In this document: positions 49,766-58,141 of the stretch, in pieces
How the letters are laid out: every line of letters starts with the position of its first letter
Numbering within the stretch: position 1 is the stretch's first letter
Notes under the pieces: generated by a model
Database searches by the model: none
What the model was told of the DNA's origin: nothing
The model's input: only the letters and a program-made list of their open reading frames with translations
Program-made: the position numbers and the translations under genes
From: Streptomyces iakyrus
GTDB lineage: Bacteria > Actinomycetota > Actinomycetes > Streptomycetales > Streptomycetaceae
Direction of reading: 5' to 3'
NCBI RefSeq assembly: GCF_000717055.1
Contig: NZ_JNXI01000011.1
Span: forward strand, 62,001-126,000
Length of the DNA: 64,000 nucleotides

Positions 49766-51259
49766 TCAGGCCTGCGCGCGGTTGCCGCCCCTGCCCTTCG
49801 TCTTCGGCAGGGCCAGCTTGATCTCCTCCCGCAGCTCCTGGATCCTCGGGTAGCCCGAGTACTCGGCGGTGAGCCGGTACATCTGGCGCAGCCGGTCCCA
49901 GGTCCGGTGGGAGGAGTTGGAGCCCATCGACACCAGGGCCAGTCGCGCGTACCGGTCCGCCTGTTCGGGGTCGTCCGCGATGAAGCAGGCCGACGCCATC
50001 GACAGGTAGTCGAAGATCTTCGACCGCTGCCGGCCGTCCACCCGCAGGGCCAGGGCCTTCTCCGCGTAGTGCTGCGCATGGGCGGCGGCCCCCGGCTCGA
50101 ACTCGGCCAGCGTGCGATAGGCCAGGGCCTGCATGCCGTAGAGGTCCTCCTCCTTGAAGGTCTGCATCCAGTCCGGCGGCGGTACGTCGGCCTTGTCGGA
50201 GACGAACAGGTCCTCGGCCCGCCCGAGCGTGCGGCGCATCGCCTGGCCCTTGCCCATGGAGGCTTGCGCCCAGGCCTCGATGGTGTACAGCATCGCCCGG
50301 GTGCGCGGCAGCACCTCGTCACCGGAGCCGGACGTGGCGAGCTTCATCAGGTCCAGGGCGTCGTCCGGCCGGCCCAGGTGCACCATCTGGCGGGCCGCGC
50401 GGGACAGGGCCTCGCCCGCTCGGGGGCGGTCCCCGCCCTCTCTGGCCGCGTGCGCGGCGATGACGAAGTACTTCTGGGCCGTGGGCTCCAGACCGACGTC
50501 GTGCGACATCCAGCCCGCGAGGACGGCGAGGTTGGCGGCGACGCCCCACAGGCGCCGCTGGAGGTGGGGTGGGTGACGGTAGGCGAGCATGCCGCCCACC
50601 TCGTTGAGCTGGCCCACCACGGCCTTGCGCTGGAGCCCGCCGCCGCGGGCCGCGTCCCAGGCGCGGAAAACCTCGACCGAGCGCTCCAGTTCCTCGATCT
50701 CCTGCGACCCGATGGGGGCCGCCTCGTAGCGGTCGAACCCAGCGGGGTCGGCGTGGAGGGGGTGGTCGAGGTCGGGGGCGTCGGCAGCCAGGGAAGGGTC
50801 GGTGTGCAGCCAGTCGTACATGGCGCTGCTGAGTGCGGAGCCCGCGGCGAGCGCGGCGCCCGCGCCCACCAAGCCGCGTCGGTTGAGCATGAGGTCCATT
50901 CCCGTGAATTCGGTGAGGACCGCAGCCGTCCGCTCGGGCGCCCACGGCACGCCGTCGGGAGCTTCGGCGCTCCCGCCGCCCTGCCGTTTCCCCGCACGCC
51001 CGTGCCGGACCAGACCGAGGTCCTCGATGGTCACGACACGGCCGAGACGCTCGGTGAACAGAGCCGCCAGCACCCGCGGCACCGGATCGCGCGGGATCTC
51101 TCCCGTGTCGATCCACCGCCGCACCCGGGAGGTGTCGGTCGACAGCTGGGGGTGGCCCATGGCCGCCGCCTGCCGGTTGACCAGCCTCGCGAGTTCGCCT
51201 TTGGACCAGCCGGCCAGGCCGAACAGGTCCGCGAGCCGGGTGTTGGGTTGTCCGCTCAC
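49766..51259 (-). CDS. nsdA: NsdA-type regulator (TPR-containing, negative regulator of differentiation)
   Basis: Protein of 497 residues from GTG 51259. It begins GQPNTRLADLFGLAGWSKGELARLVNRQAAAMGHPQLSTDTSRVRRWIDTGEIPRDPVPRVLAALFTERLGR, a helix-turn-helix-like region, followed by a long alpha-helical, TPR-like part (AQKYFVIAAHAAREGGDRPRAGEALSRAARQMVHLG and so on). It matches my memory of S. coelicolor NsdA, whose loss increases antibiotic production and sporulation. How NsdA acts is not settled. It is flanked by two TTA-containing genes, a phosphatase (convergent) and a phosphotransferase-like gene (divergent). Confidence 0.82.
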   Translation of the reverse strand: MSGQPNTRLADLFGLAGWSKGELARLVNRQAAAMGHPQLSTDTSRVRRWIDTGEIPRDPVPRVLAALFTERLGRVVTIEDLGLVRHGRAGKRQGGGSAEAPDGVPWAPERTAAVLTEFTGMDLMLNRRGLVGAGAALAAGSALSSAMYDWLHTDPSLAADAPDLDHPLHADPAGFDRYEAAPIGSQEIEELERSVEVFRAWDAARGGGLQRKAVVGQLNEVGGMLAYRHPPHLQRRLWGVAANLAVLAGWMSHDVGLEPTAQKYFVIAAHAAREGGDRPRAGEALSRAARQMVHLGRPDDALDLMKLATSGSGDEVLPRTRAMLYTIEAWAQASMGKGQAMRRTLGRAEDLFVSDKADVPPPDWMQTFKEEDLYGMQALAYRTLAEFEPGAAAHAQHYAEKALALRVDGRQRSKIFDYLSMASACFIADDPEQADRYARLALVSMGSNSSHRTWDRLRQMYRLTAEYSGYPRIQELREEIKLALPKTKGRGGNRAQA

Positions 51260-51491
51260 GTCAAGCCCCCAGGTTCTCGGCTGAGTTGACAGTAGCCCGA
51301 GGAGACTTGCCGGGCGACTATTCGCCAGGGTTCGCCAGGGTGCGCCAGATGGTGTGCCACGGGCCATCCGGTGTCAGGTAGGAACGCGCCACCCCGACCC
51401 GGTCGCCAGGGACACTCCCCAGGGTTCTCCCGGGCCTCCGGGCCGGGTGGTGCGCTGTCGTCGCAGGCACACGAAGGGATCTGTTTCGCCC

Positions 51492-52631
51492 ATGTACGCA
51501 GCATCGTCCTCCGTGTCCGCACCGCCCCGGTCGCTGCACCCTCGTCCCACGGACAGCGGCCCCTACCTCGCCCCCGCGCGGCCGGCGGCCCCCGTGCTCG
51601 GTGCGGGCAGGGCCAGGCGCGGCGCGGTCATCGGCACCCAACCGCTCAGCGGGAGACTCGACTTGTCCGGCCCCCAGGGCGCGCAGCTGCGCACGGCGAT
51701 CGCGTCCGTGCACCGCATCTGCCCGGAGTTCGCCCCGGTGCAGGTCCTGCGCCGCAACGGACGGTCCGTGCTCCTGGTCGGTACGACCGGTCGGAGCACG
51801 GCTGTCGCCAAGTGTTTACTCGACCACTCCCCCGCCTGGTCCGAGCGGATCCGCCACGAGATAGCGGCGTACCGCTCGTTCGTCCGGCACCGCCCTCCCG
51901 TGCGGGCGCCGAGACTGATCGCGGCGGACCCGGACAACTGCACCCTGGTGATCGAGCGCATGCCGGGCCGGGTGGCGGCGCTCCAGCGGCACCCAGTCGA
52001 GGCACCGCCCCGGGCGGACATCAGAGCGGCACTCGGCGCGATCTGCCGGCTGAACGCCTGGCGTCCACCGGCGGGCACGTTCGACGCCCCACTCGACTAC
52101 GCGGCCCGGATCTCCCGGTACCACGAGCTGGGCCTGCTCACCGACCGGGACCTGGGCGACCTGCAGAAGCTGCTGCACGGCATCGCACAGACGGCCGGGC
52201 GGCAGGGCATGGGCCAGTTCTGCCACGGCGACGCACTGCTGTCCAACATTCTCCTGTCACCGGCCGGTCCAGTGCTGGTGGATTGGGAGCATGCCGGCTG
52301 GTACCTGCCGGGCTACGACCTGGCGACGCTGTGGTCGGTGCTCGGGGACGCACCGGTCGCCCGCCGCCAGATCAGCCAGATTGCACAGTCGGCGGGGCTT
52401 GCGTCCAGGGACGCCTTCCTGGTGAACCTGATGCTGGTGCTGACCCGTGAGATCCGTACCTACGAGACGGCCGTGCAGCGTTCCCTGCACGACGCGGCCC
52501 CGGCGGCACCGGGCACGGCCCACCCGGCTGCTGCGCCGTCCGGCGAGGAGCAGAGGCTGCTGCTGCGGCGGCTGCACGACGACTGCCAGTTGGCCCGGCG
52601 CGCCGTGCGCGCGGCGGTCGGCACTCGCTGA
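51492..52631 (+). CDS. APH-fold phosphotransferase, TTA-containing
   Basis: Protein of 379 residues from ATG 51492. The kinase-like fold is shown by [68 protein letters not shown] (Brenner motif with HGD and the DWE metal site). The first 55 residues are Pro/Ala-rich. Substrate unknown; relatives phosphorylate antibiotics, choline or other alcohols. A TTA leucine codon at 51816-51818 (residue 109) implies bldA-dependent translation. It is divergent from nsdA across about 230 bases and ends in a strong terminator. Confidence 0.85.
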   Translation: MYAASSSVSAPPRSLHPRPTDSGPYLAPARPAAPVLGAGRARRGAVIGTQPLSGRLDLSGPQGAQLRTAIASVHRICPEFAPVQVLRRNGRSVLLVGTTGRSTAVAKCLLDHSPAWSERIRHEIAAYRSFVRHRPPVRAPRLIAADPDNCTLVIERMPGRVAALQRHPVEAPPRADIRAALGAICRLNAWRPPAGTFDAPLDYAARISRYHELGLLTDRDLGDLQKLLHGIAQTAGRQGMGQFCHGDALLSNILLSPAGPVLVDWEHAGWYLPGYDLATLWSVLGDAPVARRQISQIAQSAGLASRDAFLVNLMLVLTREIRTYETAVQRSLHDAAPAAPGTAHPAAAPSGEEQRLLLRRLHDDCQLARRAVRAAVGTR

Positions 52632-52636
52632 CGGGG

Positions 52637-52684
52637 ACGAAAGGGCCGCTGCACGCCGGATCAGGCGGGCAGCGGCCCTTTCGT
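52637..52684. terminator. 16-bp stem-loop after the phosphotransferase gene
   Basis: ACGAAAGGGCCGCTGC (52637-52652) pairs perfectly with GCAGCGGCCCTTTCGT (52669-52684), 16-base loop. The A and T runs at the stem ends make it an effective terminator in both directions between convergent genes. Confidence 0.85.
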
Positions 52685-52700
52685 GTGCGGTCGGTTCGGC

Positions 52701-53207
52701 TCAGCCCTGCTGGAAGAGCTCCGCCGGCAGCGGCTTGAGGAGGGCGTAGAGGTCGTCCGTGATGGGGCGGTCCCAGGCGGCGATGGTCACGAGGACGTTG
52801 TCGCTGCGGTCGAACTGCACGCAGGAGATCCGGCTCTCGGAGAGCTTCACGCGCCGCACGATCAGGAGGTTGTCGCCCTGCATCACCGGTACGTCCTCGG
52901 TGCCGACGACGGTGACCTCCTCGTCGTTCTCCAGGGCCAGCAGCAGCTGGGCGACCTCGAAGGGGACCTCTCCCTCGGGGACCTCGCGGGCCGGGGAGCC
53001 CTCCGGCAGATTGCCGATGATCATCGCGGGGCCGCGACCGCCGAACAGGTCGTAGCGCAGGAAGACGCCCTGGCAGGTGCCGTCGGGCGCGGGCAGCAGT
53101 CCCGCACCGAGGTTGCCGGGCCAGTCGCCCGGGTCCATGGCCAGTACGTCGAAGTCGGGCCCGGCGGGAGTGGCGCTGCGGCGGCGGAGGAACGACATGT
53201 CGCCCAT
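52701..53207 (-). CDS. Conserved uncharacterised protein, about 168 residues
   Basis: Protein from ATG 53207 (MGDMSFLRRR; a second ATG at 53198). It is soluble and mixed alpha/beta: FDVLAMDPGDWPGNLGAGLLPAPDGTCQGVFLRYDLFGGRGPAMIIGNLPEGSPAREVPEGEVPFEVAQLLLALENDEEV and VMQGDNLLIVRRVKLSESRISCVQFDRSDNVLVTIAAWDRPI. I recall such proteins as conserved beside nsdA-type loci in Streptomyces but know no function. The upstream sequence on the same strand is a zinc-finger relic, not part of this gene. Confidence 0.72.
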   Translation of the reverse strand: MGDMSFLRRRSATPAGPDFDVLAMDPGDWPGNLGAGLLPAPDGTCQGVFLRYDLFGGRGPAMIIGNLPEGSPAREVPEGEVPFEVAQLLLALENDEEVTVVGTEDVPVMQGDNLLIVRRVKLSESRISCVQFDRSDNVLVTIAAWDRPITDDLYALLKPLPAELFQQG

Positions 53208-53245
53208 GGTACGTGTCCCGGCCTGCGAAGTGCGGGGCGGGCGGC

Positions 53246-53477
53246 TCAGGCCGGCGCCTGGTGCCGCCGGTGGTGGCGGGCCACTCGGGCGCGGTCGCCG
53301 CAGCGGGGTGTGCACCACTCCCGACGCGGAGTGCTCCATGAGGAAGTACCGCACCCAGCGTGGCGCGTGGCAGGGCCGCGGCCGGTCGCGATCGGAGCTC
53401 GCGAGGAATGCGATCACGGCGTGTGCGAGGGCCGCCGTTGCGGGCGGCACCGCTGTTGAGAAGCCGTACGGCTGCAT
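53246..53477 (-). pseudogene. C-terminal relic of a CGNR zinc-finger protein, frameshifted
   Basis: On the minus strand the frame gives ALAHAVIAFLASSDRDRPRPCHAPRWVRYFLMEHSA. After one extra base near 53323 it continues REWCTPRCGDRARVARHHRRHQAPA to TGA at 53246-53248. Together this is the end of a CGNR (ABATE-associated) regulator, but one zinc Cys is replaced by Trp (APRW) and the whole N-terminal ABATE domain is missing. Only about 75 of some 190 residues remain, so this is a decayed gene. Confidence 0.75.
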
Positions 53478-53492
53478 CCCTGAAAGGCGAGG

Positions 53493-54395
53493 TCAGCCCG
53501 CGGAGGACGCCGGTGGCACCACGGCGACGGGGCTCGCGGCGTGCAGCAGGACGGCGTGGGTGACCGAGCCCATCATGCGCACGGGTGAGAGCAGACGCCG
53601 CCGGTGGCGGCCCACGACGACGAGGTCGGCGTCCCGGGAGGCCGCGACGAGGTAGCCGGCCGCGTCGCCCGCCGCAGGGATCAGCTGGATCGGGACGTCA
53701 GGGTGCCGCTCGCGGTACGGGGCGAGGAAGCCGTCGGCGAGCACCCGGGTCTCGTCCTCGATGACGTCCTGGTCGACGATCGGCGGGGGCATCTCCCCGG
53801 GCATCATCCAGGGCTGCGCCGGCCAGGGGTAGGCGGCGACCGCCTGGAGCCGGGCGCCGCGCCGGGCGGCCTCGGCGAAGGCGAACTCGAGTGTGGCCTC
53901 GTCGGGGCCGTCCACCTTCAGGCCGACGACCACGCGCGGGCCGGGACCGCCCGGTGCCTCGCCGTGGACCTCGCGTCCGGGCCGGGGCACCACGACGACG
54001 GGGCATTCGGCGTCGCGGGCGGCGGCCATGCTGTTGGAGCCGAGCAGCAGACTGGCGAAGCCGCCGCGGCCCCGGGAGCCGAGCACCAGCAGTTGGGCGG
54101 TCGCACCCAGTTCGGGCAGGACCGCACCGGCCGCGCCCTCCAGGCCGGCGTACTCCGTGTCCGGCTGATCGGCACGGCCCTCCAGGTGGGTGCGGACCTG
54201 GGTGAGAACGGGGTCGTCCTGCGGGTCCGCGGGCCCGGCGGCGAGGACTTCGGGCTGTGCCCAGTGGGCGTACTGGCGGACGTGCGCCACGCGCAGGGGT
54301 GCGGCGCGCCGGCGAGCGGCGTCGGCAGCCCATTCCAGGGCACGCAGGCTGTCGTCCGAACCGTCGACCGCCGCGACGACGGGCAGGGTGCTCAT
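53493..54395 (-). CDS. Tandem universal stress protein
   Basis: Protein of 300 residues with two USP domains. The first (1-140) has VVAAVDGSDDSLRALEWAADAARRR and the ATP-binding GSRGRGGFASLLLGSNS; the second (150-300) has VVVGLKVDGPDEATLEFAFAEAARRG and a degenerate GRHRRRLLSPVRMMGSVTH. Tandem USPs in actinobacteria bind ATP and are induced by hypoxia or entry into stationary phase. The ATG at 54395 is preceded by GGAGGTGA. A CGNR relic lies just downstream. Confidence 0.9.
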   Translation of the reverse strand: MSTLPVVAAVDGSDDSLRALEWAADAARRRAAPLRVAHVRQYAHWAQPEVLAAGPADPQDDPVLTQVRTHLEGRADQPDTEYAGLEGAAGAVLPELGATAQLLVLGSRGRGGFASLLLGSNSMAAARDAECPVVVVPRPGREVHGEAPGGPGPRVVVGLKVDGPDEATLEFAFAEAARRGARLQAVAAYPWPAQPWMMPGEMPPPIVDQDVIEDETRVLADGFLAPYRERHPDVPIQLIPAAGDAAGYLVAASRDADLVVVGRHRRRLLSPVRMMGSVTHAVLLHAASPVAVVPPASSAG

Positions 54396-54579
54396 GGGTC
54401 CTCACCTCCGTGATCCGGCCGTCTCCTCCTGGGGCCAGCCTGACTCAGGCGGTGGCTCCGGGACGTCGCGTCAGGTCGCGTGTCCGGAAATGGGGACGGA
54501 AACCCCCGGATCGGCCGTCGGCTCCCGGCCGTCCGGAAGGGTTCGGTCCCTCCTCGAGCGAGAAGGGTCCGGCTCGTCC

Positions 54580-54822
54580 TCAGGTGAGGTCGAACTCTCC
54601 TTCCCGCGCTCCCGACACGAACGCGCCCCACTCGGCGGGGGTGAAGATCAGCGAAGGGCTCTCCGGGCGGGCGCTGTTCCGCATGGCGATGAAGCCCTCG
54701 ACGAAGGCGATCTGGACATCCCCCCGCCCTCGGCTGCTGGACTGCCACTGTGCGTTGGTGAGGTCCAGCTCCGGCTTGTCCCAGCCTGTGAGCGGGCGCT
54801 GCTGGGTGGTGGTCTCGGCCAC
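54580..54822 (-). CDS. DUF397-family small protein
   Basis: Protein of 80 residues from GTG 54822 (GGGAGGAG upstream). LDLTNAQWQSSSRGRGDVQIAFVEGFIAMRNSARPESPSLIFTPAEWGAFVSGAREGEFDL is a typical DUF397 domain with the W/SS, VEVA-like and F(T)xxEW motifs. In Streptomyces such proteins usually sit next to an XRE regulator and work as a pair (as in WhiJ/BldB-like systems); here no regulator gene is adjacent, so this is an orphan copy. Confidence 0.88.
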   Translation of the reverse strand: MAETTTQQRPLTGWDKPELDLTNAQWQSSSRGRGDVQIAFVEGFIAMRNSARPESPSLIFTPAEWGAFVSGAREGEFDLT

Positions 54823-54904
54823 GTCCGTGCTCCTCCCGGTTCGTCGTCCGCGGCCAGCCTAGCGATCGTGTCCCACGGCCAACAGGGCACGTGAGGGGGA
54901 CTCT

Positions 54905-56071
54905 TCAGGAGTCCGGGGGCCGGTCGCCCACGAGCCACATGGAGAAGAACTGCGATCCGCCGCCGTAGGCGTGTCCGAGGACCCGGCGCGCCCCGTCCAC
55001 CTGGTGTTCTCCGGCCTGCCCGCGCACCTGGAGCGCCGCTTCCGCGAAGCGGATCATGCCGGAGGCGCCGATGGGGTTGGTGGACAGCACGCCGCCCGAC
55101 ATGTTGACGGGCAGGTCGCCGTCCAGCTCGGTCACGCCGGACTCGGTGAGTTTCCAGCCCTCGCCCTCGCCGGCGAAGCCGAGGTTCTCCAGCCACATCG
55201 GCTCGTACCAGGAGAACGGCACGTAGATCTCGGCGCCGTCGATCTCGCGGCGGGGGTCGGTGATCCCGGCCTGCCGGTAGACGTCGGCGGCGCAGTCCTG
55301 CCCGGCCCGCGGGGAGACGAAGTCCTTGCCGGCGAAGAGGGTCGGTTCGCTGCGCATGGCGCCGCCGAGCATCCAGGCCGGTGGCCGTGGTGCCCGGGCG
55401 GCCCCGGCGCGGTCGGTGAGGATCATGGCGCAGGCCCCGTCGGAGGAGGGGCAGGTCTCCGAGTAGCGGATCGGGTCCCACAGCATGGGCGAGGCCATGA
55501 CCTTGTCGAGGGTGATGTCGTGTTCGTGCAGGTGGGCGTAGGGGTTCTTGAGCGCGTTGCGGCGGTCCTTGTAGGCGACGAGGGCGCCGATCGTCTCGGG
55601 CGCTCCGCTGCGGCGCATGTAGGCGCGGATGTGCGGTGCGAAGAACCCGCCGGCACCGGCGAGCAGGGGCTGCTGGAAGGGGATGGGGAGGGACAGGCCC
55701 CACATGGCGTTGGACTCGGACTGCTTCTCGAAGGCGAGGGTGAGGACCGTGCCGTGGACGCGGGCCGCGACGAGGTTCGCGGCGACCAGCGCGGTGGAGC
55801 CGCCGACCGAGCCGGCGGTGTGCACGCGGAGCATGGGTTTGCCGACGGCGCCGAGGGCGTCGGCGAGGTAGAGCTCCGGCATCATGACGCCCTCGAAGAA
55901 GTCGGGCGCCTTGCCGATGACGACGGCGTCGATGTCGGCCCAGGTCAGCTCCGCGTCCTGGAGGGCGCGCAGGGCCGCCTCCCGGACCAGTCCGGCGAGG
56001 GAGACGTCCCGGCGTGCCGCGACGTGCCTGGTCTGGCCGATGCCGACGACGGCCACGGGCTCCTTGCTCAT
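54905..56071 (-). CDS. Thiolase-family protein / lipid-transfer-type ketothiolase, second subunit
   Basis: Protein of 388 residues from ATG 56071, which overlaps the preceding stop (ATGA). It has the SCP-x-like thiolase layout: VAVVGIGQTRHVAARRDVSLAGLVREAALRALQDAELTWADIDAVVIGKAPD, HTAGSVGGSTALVAAN at the nucleophile position (Ser-Val-Gly rather than Cys), SSDGACAMILT and GHAYGGGSQFFSMWLVG. The usual active-site Cys is absent at this place, so it is probably not a classic degradative thiolase; related proteins act with a DUF35 partner on steroid or fatty acyl-CoA side chains, as here. Confidence 0.85.
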   Translation of the reverse strand: MSKEPVAVVGIGQTRHVAARRDVSLAGLVREAALRALQDAELTWADIDAVVIGKAPDFFEGVMMPELYLADALGAVGKPMLRVHTAGSVGGSTALVAANLVAARVHGTVLTLAFEKQSESNAMWGLSLPIPFQQPLLAGAGGFFAPHIRAYMRRSGAPETIGALVAYKDRRNALKNPYAHLHEHDITLDKVMASPMLWDPIRYSETCPSSDGACAMILTDRAGAARAPRPPAWMLGGAMRSEPTLFAGKDFVSPRAGQDCAADVYRQAGITDPRREIDGAEIYVPFSWYEPMWLENLGFAGEGEGWKLTESGVTELDGDLPVNMSGGVLSTNPIGASGMIRFAEAALQVRGQAGEHQVDGARRVLGHAYGGGSQFFSMWLVGDRPPDS

Positions 56072-57132
56072 CGGGGTTCCCCTTCGAGTACGGCGACCAG
56101 GTTCTGCTGGAGGCAGGGGCCGGACGTGGCATGGGCGAGGGCGCGGTCGGACCGGCCGCGGTGGATGCGGGCGGCGGCTTCGCCGATGCGGATCAGGCCG
56201 GCGGCCATGATCGGGTTGGCGGCGAGGGCGCCGCCGGAGGGGTTCACGTCCACGTCCTCGCCCAGCCGGAGGGCCTTGCGCAGGACGATCTCCTGTGAGG
56301 AGAAGGGCGCGTGCAGTTCGGCGGTGTCGACGGGCCGCTCGAAGGCTCCGGCCCGCTCGGCGGCCAGGCGGGTGGACGGCGAGTCCGTCAGGTCGCGCAC
56401 GCCGAGGCCGTGCGCCTCGATGCGGTGGTCGATGCCGCGGATCCAGGCGGGGCGTGCGCACAGGTCGCGGGCCCTGTCCCCCGCCGCGAGGATCACGGCC
56501 GCAGCGCCGTCGCCGATGGGCGGGCAGTCGCCGGTGCGCAGGGGCTGGACGATGTGGTCGCCCTGCGGCACGGTTCCGCTCACTTGTGCGTGGGGGTTGG
56601 TGGTCGCCGCCTCGCGGTTGCGGGAGGCGACGGCGGCGAGGGCGGGCTCGTCGGTGTCGCCGGCGTCGATGAGCGCCTGGGCCTGGAGGGCGGCGAGGGC
56701 CACGGAGTCGGGCCACAGGGGTGCCACGTAGTAGGGGTCGAGCTGACGGGTCAGGACGTCGCGGACCGAGCCGGGTGAGGACTTGCCGTAGGAGTAGACC
56801 AGGGCGGTGTCGGCGTCGCCGGTGAGGAGTTTCGTCCAGGCCTCGTACAGGGCCCAGGCGCCGTCCATCTCGACGTGGGACTCGGAGATCGGGGGCCAGG
56901 CACCGACGCCGTCGAGGGCGAGGGTGAAGGAGAAGGCGCGGCCGGCGAGGTAGTCGCTGGAGCCGGAGCAGGTGAAGCCGATGTCGGCGGTCTTCAGGCC
57001 GGTGGAGTCGAGGACCTCGTGCAGCACCGGCATCAGCATCTCCACCTCGGAGAGCTCCTCGCTGGTGCGCCGGTGGTCGGTCTGGGCGAAGGCGACGACG
57101 GCGATCTCGCGGTCCCGCGGTGCGCTCGTCAC
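56068..57132 (-). CDS. Thiolase-domain protein, first subunit
   Basis: Protein of 354 residues from GTG 57132, overlapping the DUF35 stop by four bases. It reads IAVVAFAQTDHRRTSEELSEVEMLMPVLHEVLDSTGLKTADIGFTCSGSSDYLAG, DGAWALYEAWTKLLTGDADTALVYSYGKSSPGS, DGAAAVILAAGDRA and AHATSGPCLQQNLVAVLEG. This is the shorter thiolase-like subunit found with a second thiolase and a DUF35 protein, comparable in gene order to steroid-side-chain aldolase/thiolase sets. Direct substrate unknown. Confidence 0.84.
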   Translation of the reverse strand: MTSAPRDREIAVVAFAQTDHRRTSEELSEVEMLMPVLHEVLDSTGLKTADIGFTCSGSSDYLAGRAFSFTLALDGVGAWPPISESHVEMDGAWALYEAWTKLLTGDADTALVYSYGKSSPGSVRDVLTRQLDPYYVAPLWPDSVALAALQAQALIDAGDTDEPALAAVASRNREAATTNPHAQVSGTVPQGDHIVQPLRTGDCPPIGDGAAAVILAAGDRARDLCARPAWIRGIDHRIEAHGLGVRDLTDSPSTRLAAERAGAFERPVDTAELHAPFSSQEIVLRKALRLGEDVDVNPSGGALAANPIMAAGLIRIGEAAARIHRGRSDRALAHATSGPCLQQNLVAVLEGEPR

Positions 57133-58070
57133 AGCAGCTCCTTGTAGGTGTCGTAGTCCGCGTCGGGTTCGCCGGTGGGCCGGTAGTGGTCGGGGTAGCG
57201 GGCGTCCGCGGTCCAGACGGGTTCGACGCGCAGGCCCATGCGGACCTCGTCGTAGGGGATGCCGCCGATCCGTCCGTGCAGGGCGAGGCCGGCGCCGTCG
57301 AGGGCGATGTGGGCGTAGACGTACGGCACCTCGATGTCGAGGTTCTTCGCTTTGATGTTGACGATGCAGAACGTGGTCACCGTGCCGCGCGGCCCGACCT
57401 CGACCTGCTCGGACGTGGCGACCCCGCAGGTGGGGCACGCGCCCCTCGGGGGGACGTACACCTTGCGGCAGGACGGGCAGCGTTCGCCGACGGTGCGCCG
57501 GCCGGAGAGGGCGTTGATGTAGGCGGTCTGGGCGCGCCCCGGCGAGTAGGTGTAGTCGAGGCGGGCGGCGGCGACGATGCCGGTGACGGGGTCCTCGAAC
57601 TCGCCGGTGTGTCCCGTGGGTTCGGCCCGGTGGCCGTCGTAGGGCTCGAAGCAGGCGATGTCGGTGATGGCGCCGGTGCGTTCGCCCGCCCAGCGGATGC
57701 GGACCGGCATGCCGGTGTGCACGGCGGCGGGGCCGGGGGCGTCGAGGGCGTGCAGGAGGGCGGTGTCGGCGCCGTCGAGGCGGACCAGGACCCAGGCGAA
57801 GGGCGTGGTGAGAGGCTGGCCGCGGCGGGGGGCGGGGTTCCAGGCCCAGGTGGTGACCGTGCCGGTGGGGGCGACCTCGACCAGGTCGCCGAGTTCCTCG
57901 GCGGTGACGGGGTCGTACTCGACGGGCGGGACGAGGACGCGGCCGTCGCCCGTGCGGACCCCGAGGACGACGCGCTCGCGCAGGCCGGTCAGGAACGCGC
58001 TCTGGACGGGGCCGAGGGAGCGGGTGAAGGGAAACTCGACGACGAGGGGGGCTTTGAGGACTTCGGCCAT
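57129..58070 (-). CDS. DUF35 OB-fold protein with zinc ribbon (acyl-CoA-associated)
   Basis: Protein of 313 residues from ATG 58070. The second half has a rubredoxin-like zinc ribbon CPSCRKVYVPPRGACPTCG followed by the OB fold (GTVTTFCIVNIKAKNLDIEVPYVYAHIALDG); the first half is another OB-like region (GTVTTWAWNPAP, FAWVLVRLDGADTALLHALD). DUF35 proteins bind acyl-CoA and pair with thiolases, or with MaoC-type hydratases in steroid side-chain breakdown. Here it is coupled by GTGA overlap to two thiolase genes, forming a likely complex. Confidence 0.88.
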   Translation of the reverse strand: MAEVLKAPLVVEFPFTRSLGPVQSAFLTGLRERVVLGVRTGDGRVLVPPVEYDPVTAEELGDLVEVAPTGTVTTWAWNPAPRRGQPLTTPFAWVLVRLDGADTALLHALDAPGPAAVHTGMPVRIRWAGERTGAITDIACFEPYDGHRAEPTGHTGEFEDPVTGIVAAARLDYTYSPGRAQTAYINALSGRRTVGERCPSCRKVYVPPRGACPTCGVATSEQVEVGPRGTVTTFCIVNIKAKNLDIEVPYVYAHIALDGAGLALHGRIGGIPYDEVRMGLRVEPVWTADARYPDHYRPTGEPDADYDTYKELL

Positions 58071-58093
58071 GCCGGAGGGCTCCTTCTCTCGGG

Positions 58094-58141
58094 CGCGCAC
58101 GGTCGGGCTCGCTTGAACGCGCACGGTCAGGCTCGCTTGAA
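58094..58141. repeat. 24-bp tandem duplication across a stop codon
   Basis: Bases 58094-58117 and 58118-58141 are identical except for one position (G in the first copy, A in the second). The A creates the stop codon of the minus-strand enoyl-CoA hydratase gene (58127-58129); in the other copy that codon is sense. The copies correspond to the last codons of that gene. Confidence 0.85.
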
